Origin: Blastocatellia bacterium
GTDB lineage: Bacteria; Acidobacteriota; Blastocatellia; Chloracidobacteriales; JADJPF01
Length of the DNA stretch: 64,000 nucleotides
Assembly: GCA_016713405.1 (NCBI GenBank)
Contig: JADJPF010000001.1
Span: 620,001 to 684,000 of the forward strand
Direction of reading: 5' to 3'
Part shown: positions 28,213 through 37,692 of the stretch, in pieces
Position numbering within the stretch: the stretch's first letter is position 1
Layout: the number at the start of each line of letters is the position of its first letter
Translations under genes and position numbers: made by a program
Notes under the pieces: generated by a model
Told to the model about the DNA's origin: nothing
Database searches by the model: none
The model's input: only the letters and a program-made list of their open reading frames with translations

Positions 28213-29607
28213 ATGGAAAAAATTATAGAATCCGTTGGGAAAGCTGGGGAAAAATGGGAAGAAGCTGGTTTAGAAAAACGTCTTGCTGTACTTAAAGAAG
28301 CGGGTCAACTTTTAGCTGATAAGAGAACAAAGTTATGTGAGTGTCTTCAAAATGAAGGTCTTTCTAACAATTTAGCAAGAGATTATAGTCAATGGGTTAT
28401 TCAAGCTGCTGACCCAAATTTGTTAGAAAAATATGCCCAAAACATGGTGCAATGGGTAAATCTAGTTCAAGGTGGAGAACTTTTAATTCGTAGGGCTGAT
28501 GGAATTGTTTTAGTTTTTGGACAAGCTGGCTCTCCTACATTTAATGCAGCAACTATATTTTCCTTATTACTTCCTGGAAATGGAATAATTTTTGTTCGCG
28601 CCCCTTTTGTTGATGGTGGTGTGCGCTTTATATTTGAACAAATTTTACATCCTATTTTATTAAAACATGGTTTTGATATTGAACTAGTTCAATTAGTAAC
28701 TGATAAATATCGTGAAGCAGTAGAATTTTTTGTTGCTCATAAAGAGCTTAAAACAATTCTTTCTATAGGTAGTGCTACGGATAATGCCAATATTGCTAAA
28801 AAAGCACACGAAAATAATAAAAAAGTGATTCTGGAGCATTATGGCAGAGGCAGCATGGTTATTTGGAAGGATGCTAATATTGATGAAGTGACTAGCAGCG
28901 CACAAAGGGTTTTTGACTTTTCATCTAGACCCTGTTTTATCCCTAAACTCTTTTTAGTACATGATCATGTATATGATGAATTTATTAATGCTTTTATTGA
29001 TCGCATTGCAAATAGTAAAACAGTAGAAAACGATAAAGACACTGGTGTAATAGTACCTATAGGTAAACCAGACGCTTATTTGGCTATGATAGCTGATGCT
29101 CAGGAAAAAGGCCGTATTCGCTATGGAGGCTATCAAACCAATGCTCAAGGAAAAATTGATAAGAAAGGTATTTATGTTGCTCCTACTATTGTAACTTTTG
29201 ATGCTAAGGACTGCCTTAAAACAAAAATTCGCTGTGTAGATGAAGAAATATTTTTTCCAATAGCTCCTGTAGTCCGTTTTAGAGGTAGTGATGAAGAAAT
29301 ATTAACAAATATGCACAGTATAATAACTAGACATCCTGTTGGATTACGTACTTCTATTTGGACAAATAAAATTGATGTTAGACAATTTTTCTTAAAAAAA
29401 GTTAAAAATAGCAGTTTAATAAGATTTAATTCTGATCATTCCCAATCGCCTAAATATGCTTCTTTTTGGGGAAGTGGTGAGGGAGATAACCATTTGTTTT
29501 GGGAGCGAAGCAGCCATATTCAAGCCATTGATTGTAGCCAAATGAGTAGGGAAGAAACCAAAAATATATTAACAAGTTTAGGCTGCTCAAGTTTTCTACA
29601 ACTCTAA
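28213..29607 (+). CDS. Aldehyde-dehydrogenase-family protein, intact paralogue of the fusion
   Basis: 464 residues of the ALDH superfamily: PGNGIIFVRAPF, LSIGSATDNANIAK (NAD-binding beta-alpha unit), Glu208 in VILEHYGRG as the general-base candidate, Cys241 in RPCFIPK as nucleophile, and DEEIFFPIAPVVRFRG. It aligns with residues 1 to about 440 of the ALDH/crotonase fusion at 5924-8160 but keeps the cysteine that the fusion lost. The chosen ATG is 50 bases after AAAGGAGACGG; the sequence between may encode a short extension if a base is missing. The PKS gene starts 30 bases downstream, so both are one transcript. It may oxidise an aldehyde or reduce an acyl thioester in the pathway; the substrate is unknown. 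Confidence 0.85.
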   Translation: MEKIIESVGKAGEKWEEAGLEKRLAVLKEAGQLLADKRTKLCECLQNEGLSNNLARDYSQWVIQAADPNLLEKYAQNMVQWVNLVQGGELLIRRADGIVLVFGQAGSPTFNAATIFSLLLPGNGIIFVRAPFVDGGVRFIFEQILHPILLKHGFDIELVQLVTDKYREAVEFFVAHKELKTILSIGSATDNANIAKKAHENNKKVILEHYGRGSMVIWKDANIDEVTSSAQRVFDFSSRPCFIPKLFLVHDHVYDEFINAFIDRIANSKTVENDKDTGVIVPIGKPDAYLAMIADAQEKGRIRYGGYQTNAQGKIDKKGIYVAPTIVTFDAKDCLKTKIRCVDEEIFFPIAPVVRFRGSDEEILTNMHSIITRHPVGLRTSIWTNKIDVRQFFLKKVKNSSLIRFNSDHSQSPKYASFWGSGEGDNHLFWERSSHIQAIDCSQMSREETKNILTSLGCSSFLQL

Positions 29608-29637
29608 GAAATTAAAGAGCTTAAGGATAGGTCTACT

Positions 29638-32600
29638 ATGTCTAATAATGCCTCAAAAGTGGGTTATTCTGAAAATCTCAATGATCATTTTTTTTTAGAA
29701 CCAATAGCAGTTATTGGTATAAGTTGTCGTTTTCCTGGTTCTAAAAACGTGGATAGTTTTTGGCAAATGCTTAAGGATGGGGTAGACGCTGTTACAAAAA
29801 TTCCTAGTGATAGATGGAATATAGAGGATTACTATAGCCCAGATATTTCTGTAGCTGGAAAAGTAAATAGTTGTTGGGGAGGCTTTTTACAAAATATTGA
29901 CCAGTTTGATCCTAGTTTCTTCAAAGTTTCACCAAGAGAAGCAGCCCGCCTAGATCCTCAACAGCGACTATTATTAGAAGTATGTTGGGAAGCTCTAGAA
30001 GATAGTGGTTTGGCTATTGATAAATTGGCTGGTAGTTTTACAGGGGTATTTATTGGTGCAATGAATGCAGACTATGGCCGATTACAAATACAAGGCGATG
30101 GCGTAAATGATCCTTATGTTGCAACTGGTAGTGCTTTATGTGTTTTAGCCAATCGTGTATCTCATTTCTTTGATTTTAGAGGCCCAAGTTTAATTGTTGA
30201 TACAGCTTGCTCTTCATCTTTAGTTTCAACACATTTAGCTTGTCAAAGTCTTTGGTCAGGTGAATCTAATTTAGCTTTAGCTGGAGGTGTAAACCTAATT
30301 TTATGGCCCGATTGGATGGTAGCAACAGGGAAAATAGGCTTATTTTCACCAGATGGAAAGTGCAAAGCTTTTGATGCAAGTGCTAATGGATATGTCAGGG
30401 GTGAAGGTGCCGGTGTAGTTGTTCTTAAGCGATTGTCTAGTGCTTTAGAAGATAAAGATCCCATTCATGCAATAATCCGAGCAAGTGCTGTAGGACAAGA
30501 CGGAAGTAGTAGCACTTTTAAGACACCTAGCCAAATAACTCAAGAAATGGTTATTAAAGAAGCTTATAGACGTGCTAACTTAAATCCAAATCTTGTTGGT
30601 TATATTGAAGCTCATGGAACAGGTACTCTTGTTGGTGATCCCATAGAAACAAGGGCTTTAGGCAATATTATTTCTCTTAATCGAGACCCACAAAATTTCT
30701 GCTCAATAGGATCTGTAAAAACTAATATTGGTCATTTAGAGCCAGCAGCGGGAATTGCTGGTTTAATAAAAGCTATTTTAATAGTAAAAAACCGAGAAAT
30801 CCCAAAAAGCTTACACTTCAATGCTCCAAATCCTAATATTCCCTTTGATCAATTAAAACTTAGAGTACAAAATACTACTGAAAAATGGCCTGAAAATAAT
30901 ATTCCTGCTATTGCTGGAGTTAATTCTTTTGGTCTTAGTGGAACAAATGCTCACATAATTGTACAAGAAGCCCCTAAAACTAAAGATTTTGATAAAATTC
31001 CAGAAGATGATTACGCACAATTATTAGCGATATCAGCCCATAACAAAGAATCATTAATCTCCCTAGTAGGAGTTTACAAAGAATTTTTTAACAAAAATAA
31101 AAATTCATCTATTAGAAATATTGCTTATAGCTCTAATCTTAAGCGAACACATCATGCTCAAAGGCTTGCCTTAGCCATAAAATCTTCTGAAGACGCAATA
31201 GATAAGCTAGAGGCATACTTAAAAAAAGAATCTAGACTAAATCTAGTTTATGGACGCAAAGAATCGGATAAAAAGAAAGTAGTATTTGTTTTTCCTGGGC
31301 AAGGTTCTCAATGGTATGGAATGGGTAAAGAACTTTATAAACAAGAACCTGCTTTTAAAAATTATTTAGATAAAGTTGATCAAGCAATACTAGAAGAGGC
31401 TGGATTTTCTGTAATTCAAGAACTTATGGGTAGTCAAGAACAAGCCAGGTTTTTGAAAGAAATAAGTATAATCCAACCCACTTTATTTGCTATTCAAGTA
31501 TCTTTAGCTGAACTTTGGCGTAGTTTAGGAGTTACACCTGATGTTGTTTTAGGCCAAAGTATGGGTGAAGTTGCAGCAACTCATATAGCTGGAGCATTAT
31601 CTCTTAATGATGCTGTTAAGGTAATTTGCCGACGAAGCCAATTATTAAAAAGAGTTAGTGGTAAAGGTGCTATGGCTGTACTAGAACTATCTCTTGAGGA
31701 AACAGAAAAAGCTATCTTCCAATATAAAGAAAAAATATCTGTTGCTGTAAGCACTAGCCCAACTTCTACAGTAATAGCAGGAGATGTAGCATCTATAAAC
31801 AGTGTTATTAATGAATTACAAAATAAAAATGTCTTTTGTCGTTTGATTAAGGTTGATGTAGCCTCTCATAGTTTTCATGTTGATGTTCTTTTGGAGGATA
31901 TAAAAAATATCTTAGGTGATATAACTCCCATAAAAGAAACTATCGCTATTTATTCCACTGTAAAGGGTAATTTTATTGATGGGCAACAGTTAAATGCAGA
32001 TTACTGGGTTGATAATTTACGCAATCCTGTTTTATTTGCCAAAGCTATTGATGATTTATCAAAAGAAGGTTGTAATATTTTTATTGAAGTTGGGCCACAT
32101 CCATTAGTTTTATCAGCTATAGAACAGTCCTTGCAATTTGTTAAACGTAAAGGCTTAACATTAGCATCTATGCGTCGGGAAGAAAATGAACGTAGTATAA
32201 TATTAGGATCATTAGGTGGTCTATATACAGTAGGTTATCCTGTAGATTTTCAAAAACTATATAATGCTCCAGCTAAATTTGTGCCTCTACCCCAGTATCA
32301 ATGGCAACGTGAATCATTATGGGCAAATATGCCAAAACCCTCTCCTAATAATGTAAATTATTCTTCTAATAGAGCTATATCAAACACAGAAGGATCTTTT
32401 GAAGGTGACATAAGGATAGTTAATAAAAATGGAGATGTTGTATTTAACTTACAAGGTCTTAGATTACAGTATAACGGCCATTTTGATAATGGTTTTGCAG
32501 TAGAAAATAAATCTACTAATTTAGATTCTGTTATATCTACAAACCAACAGCCTACCCAACTTGCTAAAGAGATATTAATTAAGGAATCTTCTTTAGAAGA

Positions 32601-34313
32601 AAATTACACACAAAAATCTATTGAAGAACTTATATCTCAAGAGATAGCCAAAGTATTAGGTTATTCTGCTAGCAAATTAGATGTTGACCATCCTATTAAT
32701 AGCATGGGGTTAGATTCTTTGTTGGCTTTGGAAGTAAAAAACGTATAGAGGGTAAACTAAATACTCCTGTTCCTGTAATGGCAATTTTACAAGGTTCTAG
32801 CATTGCTGAACTAGCAAATCTTCTTTTAGAGCCACTTAAGGAAAAGCAAAATGCGATTTCTGGCAAAGAAAATATAGTTATTAAAGAAAATTCTCTACCA
32901 TTTAGTTTTGTTACTTATACTTACGCAATGGTAGAAGATATATTAAAAGGAAAAATAGCTGATTTGTTAGGCTATTCTCCAAGTAAATTAGATATAGAGC
33001 AACCTATCAACACTTTGGGACTAGATTCCTTAATGGCTATAAAAATAAAAAATAGTCTAGAAGAAGTGTTAAAAATACAAGTACCTATAAGAGAAATTTT
33101 GCAAGGCTGTAGTATCGCTGAATTATCTAATAGCTTATTAGACTTACTTAATACTTCTTCTAGCAATCTTATTGTTAATGAACTTAACGATAAGTTAATT
33201 TTAGATAAACCACCTATAGTTAAAAAAGAAGATAATTTAGAAATGTATGAAGAAGAAGGTAGTTTAAATGTAATAGAAAAAGTGATTATAGAAGAATTAG
33301 CCAAAGAGTTAGGATATTCATCTAAGAGAATGGATATACAACAGCCTATAAATATGATGGGCTTAGATTCTTCTGTAGATATAAAAGTAAAAGAAAATAT
33401 TGCAAAAAGTTTGAGTGTAGATTTATCTAATGTAGATATTCTTCAAGGACAAAATATATTAGAACTATCTTCCCAAATAAATCAACTATCTCCAAATCTT
33501 AAAGAAACATTTTTGGCTAAAAAAACTGCACCATTTTTATCAAACAAAGAATTAGCCAAATGGGTAACAATTAATAATTTAGATTCTAAAGCTAAATTAA
33601 GACTCTTTTGTTTTCCATTTGCAGGAACTGGAGCATCTATATTCAAGACATGGGAAGATTATTTACCTAAAAATGTTAACATTTGCCCTATACATCTTCC
33701 TGGACGTGAAAAACGTTGGAAAGAGTCTCCATATACAAATTTAATGGCTTTGGTAAATGATGCTTTGGAAGTTTTAAAAGATTGTTTAGATATACCTTTT
33801 GCTTTTTTTGGTCATAGTATGGGGGCATTAATTAGTTTTGAATTGACTAGGGCATTAAGGAAAAATCAGCTTTCCTCACCTGAGCATTTGTTTGTTTCAG
33901 CATATCGTGCGCCACAAATACCTGTTACAGAGGCACCAATACATACACTTGCTGATATACCCCTTATTGAAGAAATGCGAAAATATGGTGGAACTCCTAA
34001 AGCTGTTTTAGAAAATACTGAATTAATGGCTATGTATTTGCCTGTATTGCGAGCAGATTTTTCTATTTTTGAAACATATGTTTACAAACATGAGCCTCCT
34101 TTTGATTGTCCAATATTTGCTTTTGGGGGATGGCAAGATCCAAAAATGGATCAAAATAGTATGTTGTTATGGAAAACACAAACTACAAAATCTTTTGATT
34201 TAGAAATGGTTACAGGCGGCCATTTCTTTATTCAAGATTTAGAAGCAAGAAAAATTGTTTTGCAAAAAATCTCCGAAACTATAGTTGATTCCTACGTTAA
34301 GTCACCAGTATAG
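29638..34313 (+). CDS. Type I PKS: KS-AT-ACP-ACP-ACP-thioesterase, frameshifted once
   Basis: Two frames (29638-32748 and about 32749-34313) join after one added base in the first ACP near 32745; repaired length about 1560 residues. KS: residues 20-450 with Cys191 in DTACSSSL, His326 in EAHGTGT and NIGHLEPAAG. AT: residues 548-870 with FPGQGSQW, Ser641 in GQSMGE, and VASHSFH at 742-748 instead of the HAFH of malonyl-specific ATs. No KR, DH or ER is present. Three tandem carrier domains follow, with GLDSLLALEV, GLDSLMAIKI and GLDSSVDIKV. The C-terminal thioesterase is type-II-like: FPFAGTGASIF, GHSMGALISFE and GGHFF. AAGGATAGG precedes the ATG. It would extend one starter unit, possibly a pyrrolyl group, leaving the keto group for trans enzymes. 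IS remnants begin right after the stop. Confidence 0.88.
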
Positions 34314-34466
34314 TGGATACGTAAAACTAGGCACCAAAAAGATGGCAAAAGAGATATAACCACAGGTATGAAAAAACGGTAGGTCTATGAATGTTTTGGT
34401 TGAGTCGAAAATGGACTTAGAGTAGCGAACAAAAGACAAAGTTAAAAGTTAGCTTAAGCAAAAGCA

Positions 34467-34612
34467 TTAAGCAGAAGCTATAGGAGTTCTAAGTTTACGA
34501 GCAAAGAGAAGTTTATCTCTGCGCTGGGCAAAAATAGATTCAGCATTACCAAGCAATTTGTCAAAAGGAGAAATATAGCCAATAGCAGAGTATAAACGCT
34601 CGCAATTAAGTG
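34467..34612 (-). pseudogene. C-terminal remnant of an rve-type (IS3/IS481-like) transposase
   Basis: The minus strand encodes NCERLYSAIGYISPFDKL followed by a Glu/Arg-rich tail and a stop at 34467, which is the C-terminal end of integrase-core transposases. Nothing of the catalytic DDE part is left. The bases just after the PKS stop (TGGATACGTAAAACTAGGC, 34314 onward) look like an IS terminus. The rest of this gap holds no gene. Confidence 0.6.
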
Positions 34613-34613
34613 G

Positions 34614-34995
34614 TTAAGTAAAAGAGATCTTATATTTTGAGCCAAAATTACTAAGTATTTCATCTAAAGAAGAAGACAGATGAGAAAAAGAAAGATAAGC
34701 AGAAAAAGGCAACCAAAGATACTTAATACGTTGCCAAAGAATCTCAATAGCATTGAGTTCAGGAGAGTAAGGAGGCAAAAAGTAAAGAAATAAACCCTGT
34801 TGCTCCCAAAAGGAATGTTATCATCAAACCGTCAGAAGTATGAATAGGAGCATTATCTAAAACAACAATAGTCTTTCTTTGCAAAGAGGAAGCAAATAAA
34901 TTAAAACACTCTATGACTATATCGCTAGTAATACTGCCTGTAAAAACAAAAGACTCTAAATGGTTTTCTTTGTTCATAAAAGCTAGTACATTTAA
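34614..34995 (-). pseudogene. IS630-family transposase fragment, 5' part missing, frameshifted
   Basis: Read on the minus strand from the IS1-like element: PLNVLAFMNKENHLESF, VVLDNAPIHTS (second catalytic Asp), then after a one-base shift near 34810, PPYSPELNAIEILWQRIKY (catalytic Glu). It ends KYKISFT at 34614. These are the hallmark motifs of IS630/Tc1-mariner-type DDE enzymes. The N-terminal half is absent and is not found on the other side of the inserted IS1-like element, so more than a simple insertion happened. Confidence 0.75.
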
Positions 34996-36232
34996 CGGTA
35001 GCTCTCCACTTAATCGGGGCCGAGGTAAAGATTGAAAAAGTAGAGGAAAATACTGATAATCAAAATTAACAAAAAAAAGGTAGGATTATCAGTATGAACC
35101 CAACAGAAGTATTTTGCCCGAATATGGAATGCTTGGCTAGAGGAGAAGTAGGAAAAGGGAACATAAAAATACATAGCCAGAAAGAGAAAAGATACAAGTG
35201 CAAGGAATGTAAAAAGACATTTGCAGAAAGCAAAGGGACGATGTACTACAGAATCCATAAAATCAAGCAAGAAATAGACTTAGTGGAAGTAGTAATAACA
35301 TTACTAGGAAATGGATGTCCGCTGCAAGCAATAGTAAAAGCACTTAAATTAGACGAAAGAACGGTAAGTAACTGGCAAAACAAAGCAGGGCAGCACTGCG
35401 AAAAAGTACATAAAGAGATAGTAGAAAAACCAAGAGAATTAGGACAAGTACAATGTGACGAAATAAGAGTGAAACAACAAGGAGCAATAGTATGGATGGC
35501 AATGGGGATAATGGTTCAAACGAGGCTATGGTTGGCAGGAGTAATAAGTAAAAATAGGGATATGGGATTGATAAGTGAATTGATGAGAAAAATAAGAAGT
35601 TGTGCAAAGACAGGAGAAATTTTGATATGTGTGGATGGATTAGTTTCTTATATAAGAGCAAGTTACAGAGCATTTAGAGATAAAGAAAAAGATGATGGGC
35701 AAGCAACAACAAAGTTCAAAGTGTGGTCAGGTCTAATGATTGCTCAAGTAGTCAAACAATATAGTGGAAAACTTCTAGTTGGAGTCCAACATAGAATAGT
35801 CAAAGGTAGCCTTGAGTCTGTAGAAAAGCTTATTACTCTTTCTCAAGGTAATGGTTGGATTAATACTTCTTTTATTGAAAGATTAAATGCTACTTTTCGC
35901 CAACGCCTTTCTTTCTTGGTTCGCAGAGGTCGTGCCTTATCTAAACAATCTCTCTCTTTACATTATTCTATGTTCTTAGTTGGCACTCTTTACAATTTCT
36001 GTACCTACCATAAAAGCTTACGTATTAAAATTAATGGTAAATATTATCCTCGTACCCCTGCTATGGCTTCTTCTATTACCGATCATTGCTGGTCTGTTCG
36101 TTCTTTGCTTTTATTTCGTATTCCTCCCCCTCCTTTTTCTCCTCCTCCCCTTCCTAAATCTCTTGGTCGTCCCAGATCTCTACTTGGCTTTTTCTCTCTT
36201 TCCTCTGGCCCCGATTAATTGGAGAGCTACCG
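34996..36232 (+). mobile_element. Complete IS1-like insertion sequence, 1,237 bp
   Basis: Bounded by 26-base inverted repeats (34996-35021 and 36207-36232) that differ at one position; both begin CGGTAGCTCTCCA and end TTAATCGGGGCC on the inward-reading strand. It contains one transposase gene whose stop lies inside the right repeat. It sits at the broken end of the IS630-like fragment. No target-site duplication is seen (flanks ATTTAA and GTTTTT), so the flanks were rearranged or the duplication is very short. Confidence 0.85.
35094..36218 (+). CDS. IS1-like DDE transposase, single frame
   Basis: 374 residues. The N-terminus is a zinc ribbon (CPNMEC...CKECKKTF, InsA-like), followed by a helix-turn-helix (LVEVVITLLGNGCPLQAIVKALKLDERTVSNW is the region) and a catalytic domain with QCDEI, CVDGL and FIERLNATFRQRL as the D, D and E positions, then the IS1-type ending RGRALSKQSLSLHYSMFLVGTLYNF. 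Classical IS1 needs frameshifting between insA and insB; here both parts are one open frame, as in single-ORF relatives. The last residues (SGPD) are encoded by the right inverted repeat. The gene is intact, so the element may still be active, unlike its IS neighbours. Confidence 0.85.
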   Translation: MNPTEVFCPNMECLARGEVGKGNIKIHSQKEKRYKCKECKKTFAESKGTMYYRIHKIKQEIDLVEVVITLLGNGCPLQAIVKALKLDERTVSNWQNKAGQHCEKVHKEIVEKPRELGQVQCDEIRVKQQGAIVWMAMGIMVQTRLWLAGVISKNRDMGLISELMRKIRSCAKTGEILICVDGLVSYIRASYRAFRDKEKDDGQATTKFKVWSGLMIAQVVKQYSGKLLVGVQHRIVKGSLESVEKLITLSQGNGWINTSFIERLNATFRQRLSFLVRRGRALSKQSLSLHYSMFLVGTLYNFCTYHKSLRIKINGKYYPRTPAMASSITDHCWSVRSLLLFRIPPPPFSPPPLPKSLGRPRSLLGFFSLSSGPD

Positions 36233-36289
36233 GTTTTTTTTTTATTTTTCTTGAATACTATAGAATTGGTAAAAATATTTGTAACCAAT

Positions 36290-36332
36290 TTTGATTAAAA
36301 AATATGCAAATGCCTCATTTAGAGGCATTTGC
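36290..36332 (-). terminator. Terminator of the CheY-PilZ gene
   Basis: GCAAATGCCTC (36306-36316) and GAGGCATTTGC (36322-36332) form a perfect 11-base stem with a five-base loop. On the minus strand it is followed by ATATTTTTTAATC. It lies about 85 bases downstream of the regulator gene stop at 36416. Confidence 0.75.
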
Positions 36333-36415
36333 TAGTAGCGTAGTTATAAAACTTTGGAGCTACTATGATTATTGGTTCTTAAAAAAACTTACAAATGCTA
36401 ATAAGGGAAAGTTTT

Positions 36416-37225
36416 TTAGCAAGGTTTTGAAAGACTATAAACTGCATCATCGATTTTATCTATAAGTGTGTCGGTTCGATAACGGTATTCAAGCTCAAAC
36501 ACTTTTTCGATTTTGGCAATGTTGGAAACAATATCATTTATAAGCTCTCTATCTTTTGGATCTAAATCACTAAACTGTATACCTGTATTTGATTTAGATA
36601 TTGAATAACGTACCTCCACATACTCTAAAGTATAGTAAGGTAGTAAAGCTATTTGCATAGTTATTACTGAGCCAACAGGTATTGCTAAAGGACTTTCTAT
36701 ACTACACCCACCACAACTTAAACTTGTTATCATAGTAGGTGTAGTGGCATTAAAAAAAATCTTTGTCTATAATAGTTGCTTCACAAAAATATGGCACTCT
36801 TTATGCGCGGCGGTTTTCAAATTTATTTTCAAACTCTATAGAACGAATTCTTTCTACTTGACAACTTAAACTAGAGTTAATCATCATACGTAAAAGATCT
36901 GGATTAACTGGTTTAGCCAAGAAACCATTTATTCCAAGTTCGCTAATAATATTTTGAGTTGAAGAAATATCTTTAGTTGACATCACATTATAGGAATTTG
37001 ATTAAAAGGACTAGTTTTACGGCAACGTTCTACAAACTCAAATCCACCCATTTTAGGCATCATTAAATCAGTAATAATTAATGAAACTTGAGTTAATTCA
37101 AGTAGTTCTAAAGCCTCTACTCCATTAGAAGTTGTCAAAACTTCATATCCTTCTTCCATTAAAAAATCTGATAAACTATTAAGGATTTCTACGGAATCGT
37201 CAACAACCAATAATCTTATATTCAT
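36416..37225 (-). CDS. CheY-like receiver / PilZ domain response regulator, frameshifted twice
   Basis: Frames 37225-36983, 36986-about 36760 and 36733-36416 join after one base near 36985 and one near 36745. The receiver domain has VVDDS, the phospho-acceptor Asp in LIITDLMMPKMGG, the Thr/Ser position around MVMSTKD, and the conserved Lys in FLAKPVNP. The second part has PilZ features (ITSLSCGGCSIESP, TGIQFSDLDPKDRELI), although the N-terminal arginine motif falls in the damaged part. PilZ domains usually bind cyclic di-GMP, so this would couple phosphorylation to second-messenger signalling, often for motility or surface traits. GGGAGA precedes the ATG. It is divergent from the histidine kinase gene across a 467-base gap. 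Confidence 0.75.
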
Positions 37226-37692
37226 AGTATTCTCCCAGTTATAGAAGTTATGGATTATGCCTACTTACGTTAAACTACCTTATGTAAATATTTTATAAAA
37301 ATTTAGCAGTTTATTGTTAGTGGCTAATCTCTTGCTAGGCATATTGCATCTTTTTGTACCAAAGTAGATATATAAACTAAAATAACTAAAATCTTGATAT
37401 ATAAGGTTTTATCTCTACTAAATTTTATGAAGTTATTTAATATTAAGATTAGCTGAGGAAAAACGCCTCACCTAATTTACACATATGGCAAATATACCCA
37501 AGAAAAGTAGAAAATAATGAAGATTATATTAATAAAAATTTGAAAAATGTGTTAAAAAGCAAAATACTAGATAAACTTTAGTATATTTATTTCCTTATGT
37601 AATTTACTGTCATAAGGAGTGTTTGTTATATAGGTTTAGTTTTCTTGGATAAGAGGTTATGGATTATATATTATATTGTAGGGGTTACTTGA
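37226..37692. other. Divergent intergenic region between two signalling genes
   Basis: No gene seen. It contains two small hairpins: TGAGG/CCTCA near 37453-37469 and CCTTATG (37593-37599) with CATAAGG (37611-37617). Promoters for both regulators should be here. Confidence 0.45.

Noticed and set aside
32972..33304. Minus-strand frame inside the PKS
   Set aside because: Shadow of the ACP region, which has strong carrier-protein motifs on the plus strand.
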